This document shows, in pieces, positions 23,339-31,498 of a stretch of 64,000 nucleotides of DNA (position 1 is the stretch's first letter; every line of letters begins with the position of its first letter). The stretch is taken from NCBI RefSeq assembly GCF_014204795.1, contig NZ_JACHMB010000001.1, positions 12,242,501-12,306,500 of the forward strand, in the 5' to 3' direction. The position numbers and the translations under genes are program-made. This stretch comes from Nonomuraea jabiensis. GTDB taxonomy: Bacteria > Actinomycetota > Actinomycetes > Streptosporangiales > Streptosporangiaceae. The notes beneath the pieces were generated by a model that searched no databases, was not told the DNA's origin, and was given only the letters and a program-made list of their open reading frames with translations.

Positions 23339-25285
23339 GCCCAGGACATTCAGGCCCGTGTGCGCGGCCAGGAAGGCGAGGGCGTCCGCCGCCAGCGCGA
23401 CCGACCTGCTGGCCGCCCGCGCGCCGTGGCCCACGTCCGGCTCGTGCCGGAGCAGGATCGGCCGGTCCCCGCCGGCCGCCCACTGCAGGGCGGCGCACAT
23501 CTTGCGCGCGTGCATCGGATCGACCCGCGTGTCCCCCTCCGAGACCGTGAACAGCGTCGCCGGGTAGTCCGTCCCCTTCCTGACGTGGTGGTAGGGCGAG
23601 TAGGCGAGCAGCCAGGCGAGCTGTTCGGGGTCGTCGGGGTCGCCGTACTCGCCGGTCCAGGAGGGGCCGAGGCCGCTGAGGTGGTAGCGGGCCATGTCGA
23701 GCAGGCCCGCCGAGCACACCGCCGCCGCGAACAGGCCGGGCCGCTGGGTGAGGGCCGCGCCGACGAGCAGGCCGCCGTTCGACTCGCCCCAGATGCCGAG
23801 CTGCCCGGGGGTCGTCCAGCCGTCGGCGATGAGCTTGCCGGCGGCGGCCGCGAAGTCGTCGAAGACGTTCTGCTTGCGCTCCAGCATGCCGTCCCGGTGC
23901 CACTGCTCGCCCTCCTCGCCGCCGCCTCTGAGGTTGGCGACGGCCAGCACGCCGCCCGCCTCGACCCAGGCCAGGGAGTCGGCGGCGTAGCCGGGGCGCA
24001 GGGGGATGCCGAAGCCGCCGTACCCGGTGAGGATGGTGGGGCGGGGGCCGCCCGCCGACGGGCCCGCCACGACGACCATGCGGACGCGGGTGCCGTCGGC
24101 CGAGGCGTACTCGACGTGGTGGCTGCGCACGGCGGGCCTGCTCACGCGGCCCGGCGGGGCCGCCCAGAGGGTGGTCTCGCCGGTGCGGACGTCGTGGCGC
24201 CAGACCTCGGAGGGCGTGACGGCGTCGGTGTAGGCGAACCACGCCTCGCAGCCGCCGCCGGGGCGCGAGGTCAGCGAGGCGACCGTGCCGCTGCCGGGCA
24301 GCGGCACGGAGCCCAGCCGCTCCCCCGTGCGGGCGTGGTGGACGGCGATCTCCCCCACCGCGTGCCGGGTCCGGGCGACGAGCAGCCGGTCGCCGTCGAG
24401 CACCGTGAACGCGCCCAGCACCGCTTCGGGGTCCTCGGGGATCAGCTCCCGCCACGCGCCGGGCTCCGCCGGATCGGCCACGCAGAGCCTGCGCCGCGGC
24501 GCGTCCCGGTCGGTGACCAGGTAGAGGCGGCCGTCGCAGGCCACCGCGGCCGCCAGGGCGTCGGGTACGGGGCGGGGCTCGCCCCGGCCGCCCGGCTCGG
24601 CGAGCCAGAGCGAGCCGCCGGCCGAGATCGTCAGCCAGCGGCCGTCGGCGCTGAGCTGCACGCCGTACCGGAGCGGCCCGCGCGTGAAAACGGGGACGTC
24701 CGCCGCGTCGCCGATCCTGTGCAGGTAGACGCCCTCGTGGAAGCGTACGTAGTAGAAGGCCGCGCCGCCCGGCAGCCAGGCGACCGCGGAGTAGCGGCAG
24801 CCGCCGATGGGCCCGTCCACGACGGCTCCGGTGTCGACGTCCCTGACGTACAGGTCCGCCTTCTCGTCGCCCCGGCGCGAGATCTGGTACGCCAGGAGGC
24901 GCCCCTCCAGGTCGGGCTGCCAGTCGTCCAGCGTCGTGAGCCCCGTGGGGTCGAGGTCCATGGGATCGAGGACGACGCGGTCGCCGCAGTGGAGGACCGG
25001 GTGTTCCTGGGAGGTGGTCTGGCGCAGGTGGAAGCTCCGCTCGCCGCGCCAGACCGGCGGGGTGACCAGGCCCGTCTCCCTGAGTTCGGTGAGCCGGGCG
25101 CGGAAGCGCTCGCGCTGGGGCAGGCGGGCGGCGTTGTCGCGCCATAGCCGGTCCTGCTCGGCCAGCCAGGTCTTGGTGCGGGGGTCGTCGGGGTCTTCGA
25201 GCCACCGGTACGGGTCGTCGATCTCACTCGGTGTCGAGCTGCCGGGGAGGCGCTCGGCGCGCGGATACTTGTCCAGAAATTTCAT
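23324..25285 (-). CDS. Prolyl oligopeptidase (S9A), likely lanthipeptide leader peptidase
   Basis: A 653-residue S9 peptidase. An N-terminal DDPYRWLEDPDDPRTKTWLA segment and a seven-bladed propeller precede the hydrolase domain. The triad is Ser in GIWGESNGGLL, Asp in SEGDTRVDPMHA and His in PDVGHG. The start overlaps the end of the second ABC gene (ATGA), so it belongs to the lanthipeptide operon. Class III clusters such as flavipeptin carry a similar enzyme (FlaP) that cuts the modified precursor after a leader Pro. Pro12 of the precursor here is a plausible site; Pro34 lies within the core. No signal peptide, so it acts in the cytosol. Confidence 0.87.
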   Translation of the reverse strand: MKFLDKYPRAERLPGSSTPSEIDDPYRWLEDPDDPRTKTWLAEQDRLWRDNAARLPQRERFRARLTELRETGLVTPPVWRGERSFHLRQTTSQEHPVLHCGDRVVLDPMDLDPTGLTTLDDWQPDLEGRLLAYQISRRGDEKADLYVRDVDTGAVVDGPIGGCRYSAVAWLPGGAAFYYVRFHEGVYLHRIGDAADVPVFTRGPLRYGVQLSADGRWLTISAGGSLWLAEPGGRGEPRPVPDALAAAVACDGRLYLVTDRDAPRRRLCVADPAEPGAWRELIPEDPEAVLGAFTVLDGDRLLVARTRHAVGEIAVHHARTGERLGSVPLPGSGTVASLTSRPGGGCEAWFAYTDAVTPSEVWRHDVRTGETTLWAAPPGRVSRPAVRSHHVEYASADGTRVRMVVVAGPSAGGPRPTILTGYGGFGIPLRPGYAADSLAWVEAGGVLAVANLRGGGEEGEQWHRDGMLERKQNVFDDFAAAAGKLIADGWTTPGQLGIWGESNGGLLVGAALTQRPGLFAAAVCSAGLLDMARYHLSGLGPSWTGEYGDPDDPEQLAWLLAYSPYHHVRKGTDYPATLFTVSEGDTRVDPMHARKMCAALQWAAGGDRPILLRHEPDVGHGARAASRSVALAADALAFLAAHTGLNVLGSDPA

Positions 25286-26961
25286 GACACGGGCTCCGGG
25301 TGCCAGTGGCCGGCCAGGTCGGCGTACAGCGGAGAGGTCCTGATCAGCTCGTCGTGGGTGCCGATGGTCACGCGGGTTCCGTCCATGAGGAGGATGCGGC
25401 GGGCGCGCAGCGCGGAGGTGAGGCGGTGCGCGACGACGACGAGCGTGCCGCCGCGCCCCGCGAACGCGTTCTCCGCACGTGCCTCGGCGGCGGGGTCGAG
25501 GTGGCAGGTGGCCTCGTCGAGGATGACCAGGGGGGCGGGGGTGAGGTAGGCGCGCACGAGCGCGATGAGCTGGCGCTGCCCGGCCGACAGCGCCGCCGGG
25601 TCGAGCCGGGCCCCGTAGCCGCCCAGCTCGTCCACCAGCTCGCGGGCGCCGACGGCCGCGACGGCCTCCTCCAGCCTTCCCTCGCCGTCCGGCGTGCCGA
25701 GGGCGGTGAGGTTCTCCATGAGGGTGCCGCGGAAGACGTACGCCTCCTGGGGGATCAGCACGCGGGCGGCGGGGTCGATCCGGTGGGCGGGGACGCCGCC
25801 GACCAGCACCTGGCCCGCGCCGGGCCGCAGCATGCCGCTGACCAGGGCCGCGAGCGTGGACTTGCCGGCGCCGCTGGGCCCCACGACCGCGAGGTGGTCG
25901 CCCTCGGGGATGGTGAGGTCCAGGCGGTCGACGACGGGGGCCGAGTGCGGGCCGTACGCGAAGGTGACGGCCGACAGGCGCACGTCGCAGGCGCTGGGGC
26001 GGATCCCGGCCGCGGGCGGCGCGGCGGGCGGGGCCGAGGCGGCGATGCGGCCGAGCGTGGCGGCCAGCCGGATGCCGCTGACGCCCAGGCCCTGCACGAG
26101 GCCGCCGAGGGCGGGGGCCAGGGACTGCGTGACGTACGCGAGCGTGCCGGCGATGACGCCGGGGCCGAGGCCGGCGTCCAGCAGCCGCGGGGCGCCGGCC
26201 AGCACGAGGACGACCGGCAGCCAGCCGCCCACGGCCAGGGCCGCGGTGCGGGCGGCGGTCACCCGGGCGAGCGCGCGGGCGGCGGCGGCCTGCGCGCGGA
26301 CCTGCCGGTCCAGCCGCTCGGCCACGGGTTCGCGCAGGCCGCACGCCTCGATGTCGCGCAGCCCGCCCGCGGTGGCCGTCATCTCGTCGGCCAGCCGTTC
26401 GTCGGCCAGCAGGAACGCCCGCTGCCTGCGTGCGAGGGCGGGCAGCGAGGCCAGGAACAGCCCGAGCCCGGCGGCGAACGGCGGCAGCACGAGGGCGAGC
26501 GCCTGCGGGGCCAGCGTCGCCAGGCCCAGCACCACGCCGGCCACCGTGAACACGAACCCCCTGACGGTGGTGACGACGGCCGCGAAGGCGTCCCTGGCCA
26601 GCTCGACCTGGAGCGTCACCCTGGCCACCGCGGCGCTGTCGCGGCTCGCACCCCTCAGGGCCCCCTCGACGACGCGCGTCAGGAGGTCGTCCCTGAACGG
26701 CTCCGCCACCGCCGCGACGGCCAGCACGACCTGCCGCGCGGCCACCGCCCCGACCAGCCACGCGGCGCCGAGCGCGGCCAGCCACGCCAGCCCGGTCGCG
26801 GGTTCGGCCCTGGCGAAGCCGTCCTCGATGGCCCGGGCGATGGCGTACCCGATGAGGAACGCGGGCGCCGCCTCGAGCACGGACCAGAACCCGAGCGCGG
26901 CCAGCCGCCGCGGCTCCCGCCACAGCGCCCGCCAGAACACCGTCCGCAAGGGGCTCTTCAT
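25282..26961 (-). CDS. ABC transporter half, permease-ATPase fusion (second subunit)
   Basis: A 559-residue exporter half. Six membrane helices are followed by a nucleotide-binding domain with Walker A GPSGAGKS, a signature changed to LSAGQRQL, and Walker B LVILDEATCHLD with catalytic Glu. It overlaps its neighbours at both ends by ATGA. With the upstream half it should form a heterodimer like RamA/RamB or AmfA/AmfB that exports the finished peptide or its modified precursor. Confidence 0.86.
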   Translation of the reverse strand: MKSPLRTVFWRALWREPRRLAALGFWSVLEAAPAFLIGYAIARAIEDGFARAEPATGLAWLAALGAAWLVGAVAARQVVLAVAAVAEPFRDDLLTRVVEGALRGASRDSAAVARVTLQVELARDAFAAVVTTVRGFVFTVAGVVLGLATLAPQALALVLPPFAAGLGLFLASLPALARRQRAFLLADERLADEMTATAGGLRDIEACGLREPVAERLDRQVRAQAAAARALARVTAARTAALAVGGWLPVVLVLAGAPRLLDAGLGPGVIAGTLAYVTQSLAPALGGLVQGLGVSGIRLAATLGRIAASAPPAAPPAAGIRPSACDVRLSAVTFAYGPHSAPVVDRLDLTIPEGDHLAVVGPSGAGKSTLAALVSGMLRPGAGQVLVGGVPAHRIDPAARVLIPQEAYVFRGTLMENLTALGTPDGEGRLEEAVAAVGARELVDELGGYGARLDPAALSAGQRQLIALVRAYLTPAPLVILDEATCHLDPAAEARAENAFAGRGGTLVVVAHRLTSALRARRILLMDGTRVTIGTHDELIRTSPLYADLAGHWHPEPVS

Positions 26962-28649
26962 GGCGCGCCTCCCTGGGCTCCCTGGGCTCCCTGGAAGACG
27001 GCCCGGTAGGCCGGGTCCCGCCACAGCACGTCGTGCGGCCCCCGGGCGCGTACCTTCCCGCCCTCCAGCCAGACGACCTGGTCGGCGCGGGCGGCCGTGG
27101 CGAGCCGGTGGGCCGCGATCAGGCGGGTGCGGCCCCGCCGATCGGTGGTGAGCGCCCGGCCGACCTCGCGCTCCGTCACGGTGTCGAGGCTGGAGGTGGC
27201 GTCGTCGAGCACCAGCAGCCGCTCCCCCTGCGCGAACGCCCTGGCCAGGCCGATCCGCTGCCGCTCGCCACCGGACATCGGGGCCTCGCGCAGGGGCGTG
27301 CCGTAGCCGAGCGGCAGCCGCCGTACGAACGCGTCCGCGCAGGCCGCCTTCGCCGCCTCGACGGCGGGGGGCCCGGCGGCCGCCGTGATGGCCTCCGCGA
27401 CGGTCTCGCCCAGCAGGACCGGGCGTTCGAAGGCGTACCCGATGGCCCTGCGCAGCTCCTCCCGCGACAGCTCGCGCAGCGGGACCCCGTCGAGCAGGAC
27501 CGCGCCCCGCTCCGGGTCGGTCAGGCGGCCCGCCAGGGCGGCCAGCAGGGACTTGCCCGCGCCGGAGCGTCCGACCACGGCGGTCACCGAGCCCCCGGGC
27601 AGCGTGAGGTCGCCGACGGTCAGGCCGTCCACGGCCACGTCGCGGAACTCGACCGTGCCCGGACCGGGCGGGAGCGTCCGCGTGCCGTGCGCGACGGGGG
27701 CGAGTTCGAAGATCTCGGCCACCCGCCCGGCGGCTGCCCGTGCCCGGGCCAGGCCGCCGACGTAGCCGAGGGCGGTGCTCAGGGACGCGCCGAGCACGGC
27801 GTAGCGGGCGGCGGCGTACAGCTCCCCGACCGTGAGCCGGCCGGAGGCGAGCATGAACCCGCCGACGATCAGCACCGCGACCTCCAGCAGCGACACCACG
27901 AGCCCCGACTGGACCGCGGCCCCGGCGTTGGCCCGCCACAGCGACATGCCGTGGGCCCGCAGCCGGGGCAGCGGCTCCAGCACGCGCCGCGCCTCCCGGG
28001 CGGCGGTGCCCGCCGCGGCGATCGTGCGCGCCCCCTCCATGGCGTCCACGAGCCGGGCGGCGATCTCCCCCTGCACCTCCTGGTATCCGCCCGAAATCGC
28101 CGTCGTCGCGCGGAGGAAGGCGCGCAGGACGAGCAGGATGACGACGATGCCCACCCCGAGCGTCAGCGTCAGGACGGGCGCGATGAGCGTGAGCGCGACG
28201 AGCGCGCCTGCCGTGGGCACGAGCAGCGCGAGGGCGCCGGTCACCGTCTCCGGGGCCCGGCCCGCCTCCTCGGCGTTCAGCCCGGCCCGGGTGACCAGCT
28301 CGCCTTCCGGGAAACGCCGGGTGGCCGCCGGTCCGGCGCCGAGCACGTGGCGCAGCACCCCCAGCCGCAGCCTGGCCGCGGCGAACGCGCCGCAGGCGCC
28401 GCGGGCCCAGACGCCGAGGCTCTCGCAGAGCACGACGGCGGCGACGGCGCAGGCACAGAGCGCCAGCCAGGACGAGCCGTCCGGCCGGCGCAGGACGAAG
28501 GCGTCCACGGTGCGCCCGACGAGGTACGGGACCGCCAGCTCACCGGCCGCGCCCACGAGCGCCGTGACGGCCAGGACGGCGGGCCAGGGGCCGCTGCGCC
28601 GTACCGTGCCGACCACCAGCCGATCACCAGCGCGGTCTCCTGCTCGCAC
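26958..28649 (-). CDS. ABC transporter half, permease-ATPase fusion (first subunit)
   Basis: A 563-residue exporter half. Transmembrane segments include AVLAVTALVGAAGELAVPYL and VLTLTLGVGIVVILLVLRAF. The ATPase has Walker A GRSGAGKS, a complete signature MSGGERQR, and Walker B LLVLDDATSSLD, in which Asp replaces the catalytic Glu. The two halves therefore give one degenerate and one good ATP site, typical of heterodimeric exporters. GTG 28649 is supported by TAGGAGG 7 nt upstream. An alanine/glycine-glutamine tail (QGAQGAQGG) ends the protein. The gene follows the precursor after a strong hairpin. Confidence 0.87.
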   Translation of the reverse strand: MRAGDRAGDRLVVGTVRRSGPWPAVLAVTALVGAAGELAVPYLVGRTVDAFVLRRPDGSSWLALCACAVAAVVLCESLGVWARGACGAFAAARLRLGVLRHVLGAGPAATRRFPEGELVTRAGLNAEEAGRAPETVTGALALLVPTAGALVALTLIAPVLTLTLGVGIVVILLVLRAFLRATTAISGGYQEVQGEIAARLVDAMEGARTIAAAGTAAREARRVLEPLPRLRAHGMSLWRANAGAAVQSGLVVSLLEVAVLIVGGFMLASGRLTVGELYAAARYAVLGASLSTALGYVGGLARARAAAGRVAEIFELAPVAHGTRTLPPGPGTVEFRDVAVDGLTVGDLTLPGGSVTAVVGRSGAGKSLLAALAGRLTDPERGAVLLDGVPLRELSREELRRAIGYAFERPVLLGETVAEAITAAAGPPAVEAAKAACADAFVRRLPLGYGTPLREAPMSGGERQRIGLARAFAQGERLLVLDDATSSLDTVTEREVGRALTTDRRGRTRLIAAHRLATAARADQVVWLEGGKVRARGPHDVLWRDPAYRAVFQGAQGAQGGAP

Positions 28650-28671
28650 CCGATGCCTCCTAGGAGTCGGC

Positions 28672-28700
28672 GTCCCCGCGCCGTGGCACGGCGCGGGGAC
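28672..28700 (-). terminator. Intra-operon hairpin between precursor and transporter genes
   Basis: GTCCCCGCGCCGTG and CACGGCGCGGGGAC are perfectly complementary 14-mers separated by one base. The hairpin lies 12 nt after the precursor stop and just before the ribosome site of the ABC gene. Such an element would partly stop transcription or protect the 3' end of the precursor mRNA, giving more precursor than transporter. Confidence 0.8.
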
Positions 28701-28712
28701 CGATATCGCGGA

Positions 28713-28844
28713 TCAGTGGCAGAGCGCGACACTGAGGTTGCTGGGCTTGCCTGAGTGACACGAGAGAACCGTCAGCGTGCTGCCACCACTGGCGACGTCG
28801 CTGGCCGCGGGCGCCTCGAGACCCTGCAGGTCGAGAAGTACCAT
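28713..28844 (-). CDS. Class III lanthipeptide precursor (43 residues)
   Basis: Minus-strand reading of 28844-28713 gives a 43-residue peptide ending in TGA. Residues 2-10 are VLLDLQGLE, the LLDLQ leader box recognised by class III synthetases in SapB, AmfS and labyrinthopeptin precursors. The core has two S-x2-S/T-x3-C units: STLTVLSC (S22, T25, C29) and SNLSVALC (S35, S38, C42), ending in His43. These predict two labionin or lanthionine rings. AAGGAGGTG lies 6 nt before the ATG; the synthetase TAA is 3 nt before it. Thr25 in the middle position of ring one differs from the usual Ser. The gene is short enough that automatic annotation may miss it. Confidence 0.93.
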   Translation of the reverse strand: MVLLDLQGLEAPAASDVASGGSTLTVLSCHSGKPSNLSVALCH

Positions 28845-28847
28845 CCG

Positions 28848-31373
28848 TTACACCTCCTTCCGGGACTCGTAGGGGGCGGGCCGCCCGGGAGCGGCCGCCA
28901 GGAACGGCAGGTGGCCAGGCTGGTCGCCCAGGGCCGTGCCGAGGGCGAAGAGCACGCCCGCCGTCCCGGTCGCGAAATCCATGGAGAGGCGCAGCAGCTG
29001 GTCGCCGGGGAACGCCAGTCCCCCGCCGTACGGCAGCGCGTGCCATCTCAAGCCCTTGACGTGCTCCCGCGGGTCGCCCGCGCGGGCCGCGAGCATGCCC
29101 GCGCGGCCGGTGAACAGCCCCGCCTGGACGAAGAAGCCGGCGTGCCCGGCCAGCCGCAGCTCCTCCAGCGCTGTCGCGAGCTCCTCGTCGTGGTGGTGGC
29201 CGAGGTAGCGCTCCAGCACGAGGGCGATGCCGGCCGACCCTTCGTCCAGGTACGGCAGCAGCCGCCAGCCCTGGTTCACCTGGAGCGAGCCGTCCGCGGC
29301 GTGCCGGCAGCGCCGCAGGTCCTGCCGGAGCGCGGTCGCGGCCAGGTCGAGCAGGGCCCGGTCGCCGGTGTGCTCGTACGCGTGCAGGAACAGCAGCGCG
29401 GGCCCCGACGAGCCGTACATGAGCCCGGCCCTCGGGTGGGTGCCGCCGCTGAGCTCGGCGACGGGTTCGGCGAGCCGCTCGGCGCAGATGTCCACGGCGC
29501 GCAGGGCGAGGTCGGTGCGGCCGAAGTTGAGGAGGTTCAGCCCGATGCCGGACAGGCCGGAGAACAGCGCCGACTCCAGCCGCTCCCATTTCTCGCGCAG
29601 GCAGGCGTCGACCAGCTCGTGCGCGTGCTCGTGGTGCCCGAGCAGGCCGAGGACGTACGCGATGCCGTGCAGCCCGTCGTACAGGCCGAGCCCGGAGCCC
29701 TGGACGGGGCGCAGGGCCCGGTCGCGTAACCAGCGCTCGTACTCGGGGAACGGCCCGAGGCCGGCGCGGTCGAGCGCGAAGAGCACGCCGGCCGCGCCGT
29801 AGGCCAGGTTGAGCCCGCCGCCCGGCCGGAACTGGGCCACGTCGCCGGGGAAGAGCCGGTCGTCGCGCGCGGGCGTGGCGGCGGCCACGATGGCCCGGCA
29901 CATCGCCTCCCGCAGCTCGGGCCAGGTCTCCGGCACGGTCACGGGCTCGACGCGGCCGAACACGGGCCCGCCGATGGCCGCGACGGCGGCGTCCACCGTC
30001 GCCTCCGGCACGGGGAACGTCTCCTTGACGATCTCCCCCAGCTGGGCCGCCTTCGCCCGGTGCAGCGGCAGCATGATCGTGCACTGCGGCGCGAACAGGC
30101 CGAGCCGCAGGCAGGCCAGCGCGTAGCGGTCCACGTCCACGCCCTGGCGGTCGGGGGGCGCGATGAAGGCGGGGTGGGCCAGCGCGGCGCGGGCCCCGTC
30201 CGTGACGAGGGTGGCGACCTCGTAGTCGATCAGCGCCACCCGGCCCTCGGGGGTCAGCAGGATGTTGTCCGGGTGCAGGTCGCCGAAGACGACCCCGCGC
30301 TCGTGCAGCGACTCGACGGCCCGCTCCACGCTCTCCAGCGTCTCGACCGCCCACGCGGTGTAGTCGGCCAGGTCCTGCCCGGTGCGGTCGGCGCGGGTCA
30401 GCGGGTAGCGCTGCACGAGCCGGCGCTGCAGCGGCGTCCCGTCCACGAACTCCTGGACGAGGAATTCGTGCTCGCCCAGGGTGAAGTAGCCGCGCAGCGC
30501 GGGCGCGGCGGGCAGGCCCTCCAGGCGCCGCAGGATGTCGCGTTCGTGGCGGAGGCGGGTGACGGCGTCGCGTCCGGCCGCGTCGAGCCCGGCGTGCGGC
30601 CGGGCCTCCTTGAGCACGACCCGCTCCTCCGTATGCGTGTCCCGCGCGAGGTAGACGCCGCCGCCGTTGGAGAAGTGCAGCACGCTCTCGACCCGGTACG
30701 GCAGCCCGGTCGTCGTCACGGCGTTGCGCGCGGCCAGATGCGGCTCCAGGAACCCGGGCAGCGTCGTCCACGGCGGCACCGAGAACGTCGCGCCGCGCAC
30801 GTCGGGCACCAGCCGCCCGTCGCCGTCCTCGACGGCCAGCACGCGCTCGCCGGAGCCGGACAGGCAGTGCCGCTCGGCGAACCCGCCGTACCTGACGAAC
30901 AGGGGGCCGGCGCCGTAGCGCAGGTCGCTGAGGATGTACGGGCCCTGGACGCCCCGCAGCAGCTCGTCGAGCTCCTTCAGGACGAGCTCCAGCTGGCCCT
31001 CGTCCCTCGGGTAGACGGTGATCAGCTTGCCGCTGGAGGCCCGGGAGGCCGCCTTGGAGTTGACCATGACCAGGACGGGGGTGCCGCGCAGGAACTTGAA
31101 CGCGATCCGGCGCGGGAGGCAGTAGTCCCACACGGCGGCGATGGCCTGCTCGGCGTCCTCCACGCGGGCGGACACGTGGATCTTCCAGCCTTGGGCGGGC
31201 AGGGGCGGCTCGTTGTCGGGGGCGAAATAGCACCACGTGTCGGTCAGGGCGGTGGACCAACCGTCGGGCAGGGGTTCACGCAGAATGGGAAAGTCGGCGT
31301 CTTCGGCCGTGCCGTGTTCGAGCGAGTCGTAGAAACGCGGATCCACCAGGCAGTACAGCTCGTACTTGTCCAT
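28848..31373 (-). CDS. Class III lanthionine synthetase LanKC (RamC/AmfT-like)
   Basis: An 841-residue three-domain enzyme that phosphorylates Ser/Thr of the precursor, eliminates phosphate and adds Cys thiols. Residues about 1-215 are the lyase domain. The kinase domain (about 225-490) has Lys255 in VVLKEARP, catalytic Asp365 in VVFGDLHPDN and metal Asp383 in ALIDYEV. The cyclase-like domain (about 520-830) has LanC-style repeats (GLYDGLHGIAYVLGLL, LFSGLSGIGLNLL) but not the Cys-Cys-His zinc site, which separates class III from class IV. It ends 3 nt before the precursor. GGAGG lies 11 nt before ATG 31373. Confidence 0.92.
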   Translation of the reverse strand: MDKYELYCLVDPRFYDSLEHGTAEDADFPILREPLPDGWSTALTDTWCYFAPDNEPPLPAQGWKIHVSARVEDAEQAIAAVWDYCLPRRIAFKFLRGTPVLVMVNSKAASRASSGKLITVYPRDEGQLELVLKELDELLRGVQGPYILSDLRYGAGPLFVRYGGFAERHCLSGSGERVLAVEDGDGRLVPDVRGATFSVPPWTTLPGFLEPHLAARNAVTTTGLPYRVESVLHFSNGGGVYLARDTHTEERVVLKEARPHAGLDAAGRDAVTRLRHERDILRRLEGLPAAPALRGYFTLGEHEFLVQEFVDGTPLQRRLVQRYPLTRADRTGQDLADYTAWAVETLESVERAVESLHERGVVFGDLHPDNILLTPEGRVALIDYEVATLVTDGARAALAHPAFIAPPDRQGVDVDRYALACLRLGLFAPQCTIMLPLHRAKAAQLGEIVKETFPVPEATVDAAVAAIGGPVFGRVEPVTVPETWPELREAMCRAIVAAATPARDDRLFPGDVAQFRPGGGLNLAYGAAGVLFALDRAGLGPFPEYERWLRDRALRPVQGSGLGLYDGLHGIAYVLGLLGHHEHAHELVDACLREKWERLESALFSGLSGIGLNLLNFGRTDLALRAVDICAERLAEPVAELSGGTHPRAGLMYGSSGPALLFLHAYEHTGDRALLDLAATALRQDLRRCRHAADGSLQVNQGWRLLPYLDEGSAGIALVLERYLGHHHDEELATALEELRLAGHAGFFVQAGLFTGRAGMLAARAGDPREHVKGLRWHALPYGGGLAFPGDQLLRLSMDFATGTAGVLFALGTALGDQPGHLPFLAAAPGRPAPYESRKEV

Positions 31374-31435
31374 CTGGCGCCGACCTCCAAGGCGATGTCC
31401 CTTAGAGATTGCCGCCCGGGGCGGGATTCGGTCTA

Positions 31436-31447
31436 GTTACACGTAAC
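31436..31447. promoter_or_regulatory. Inverted repeat in the lanthipeptide promoter region
   Basis: GTTAC-AC-GTAAC is a perfect dyad 62 bp upstream of the LanKC start. It lies in the notably AT-rich 125-bp gap after the sensor kinase gene (caacaccgaaatatggttat nearby). It is the best candidate binding site for the RamR-like regulator. Confidence 0.45.
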
Positions 31448-31498
31448 AACACCGAAATATGGTTATTGAAATTGCATTTGTGTATTTTTCACAATTGG

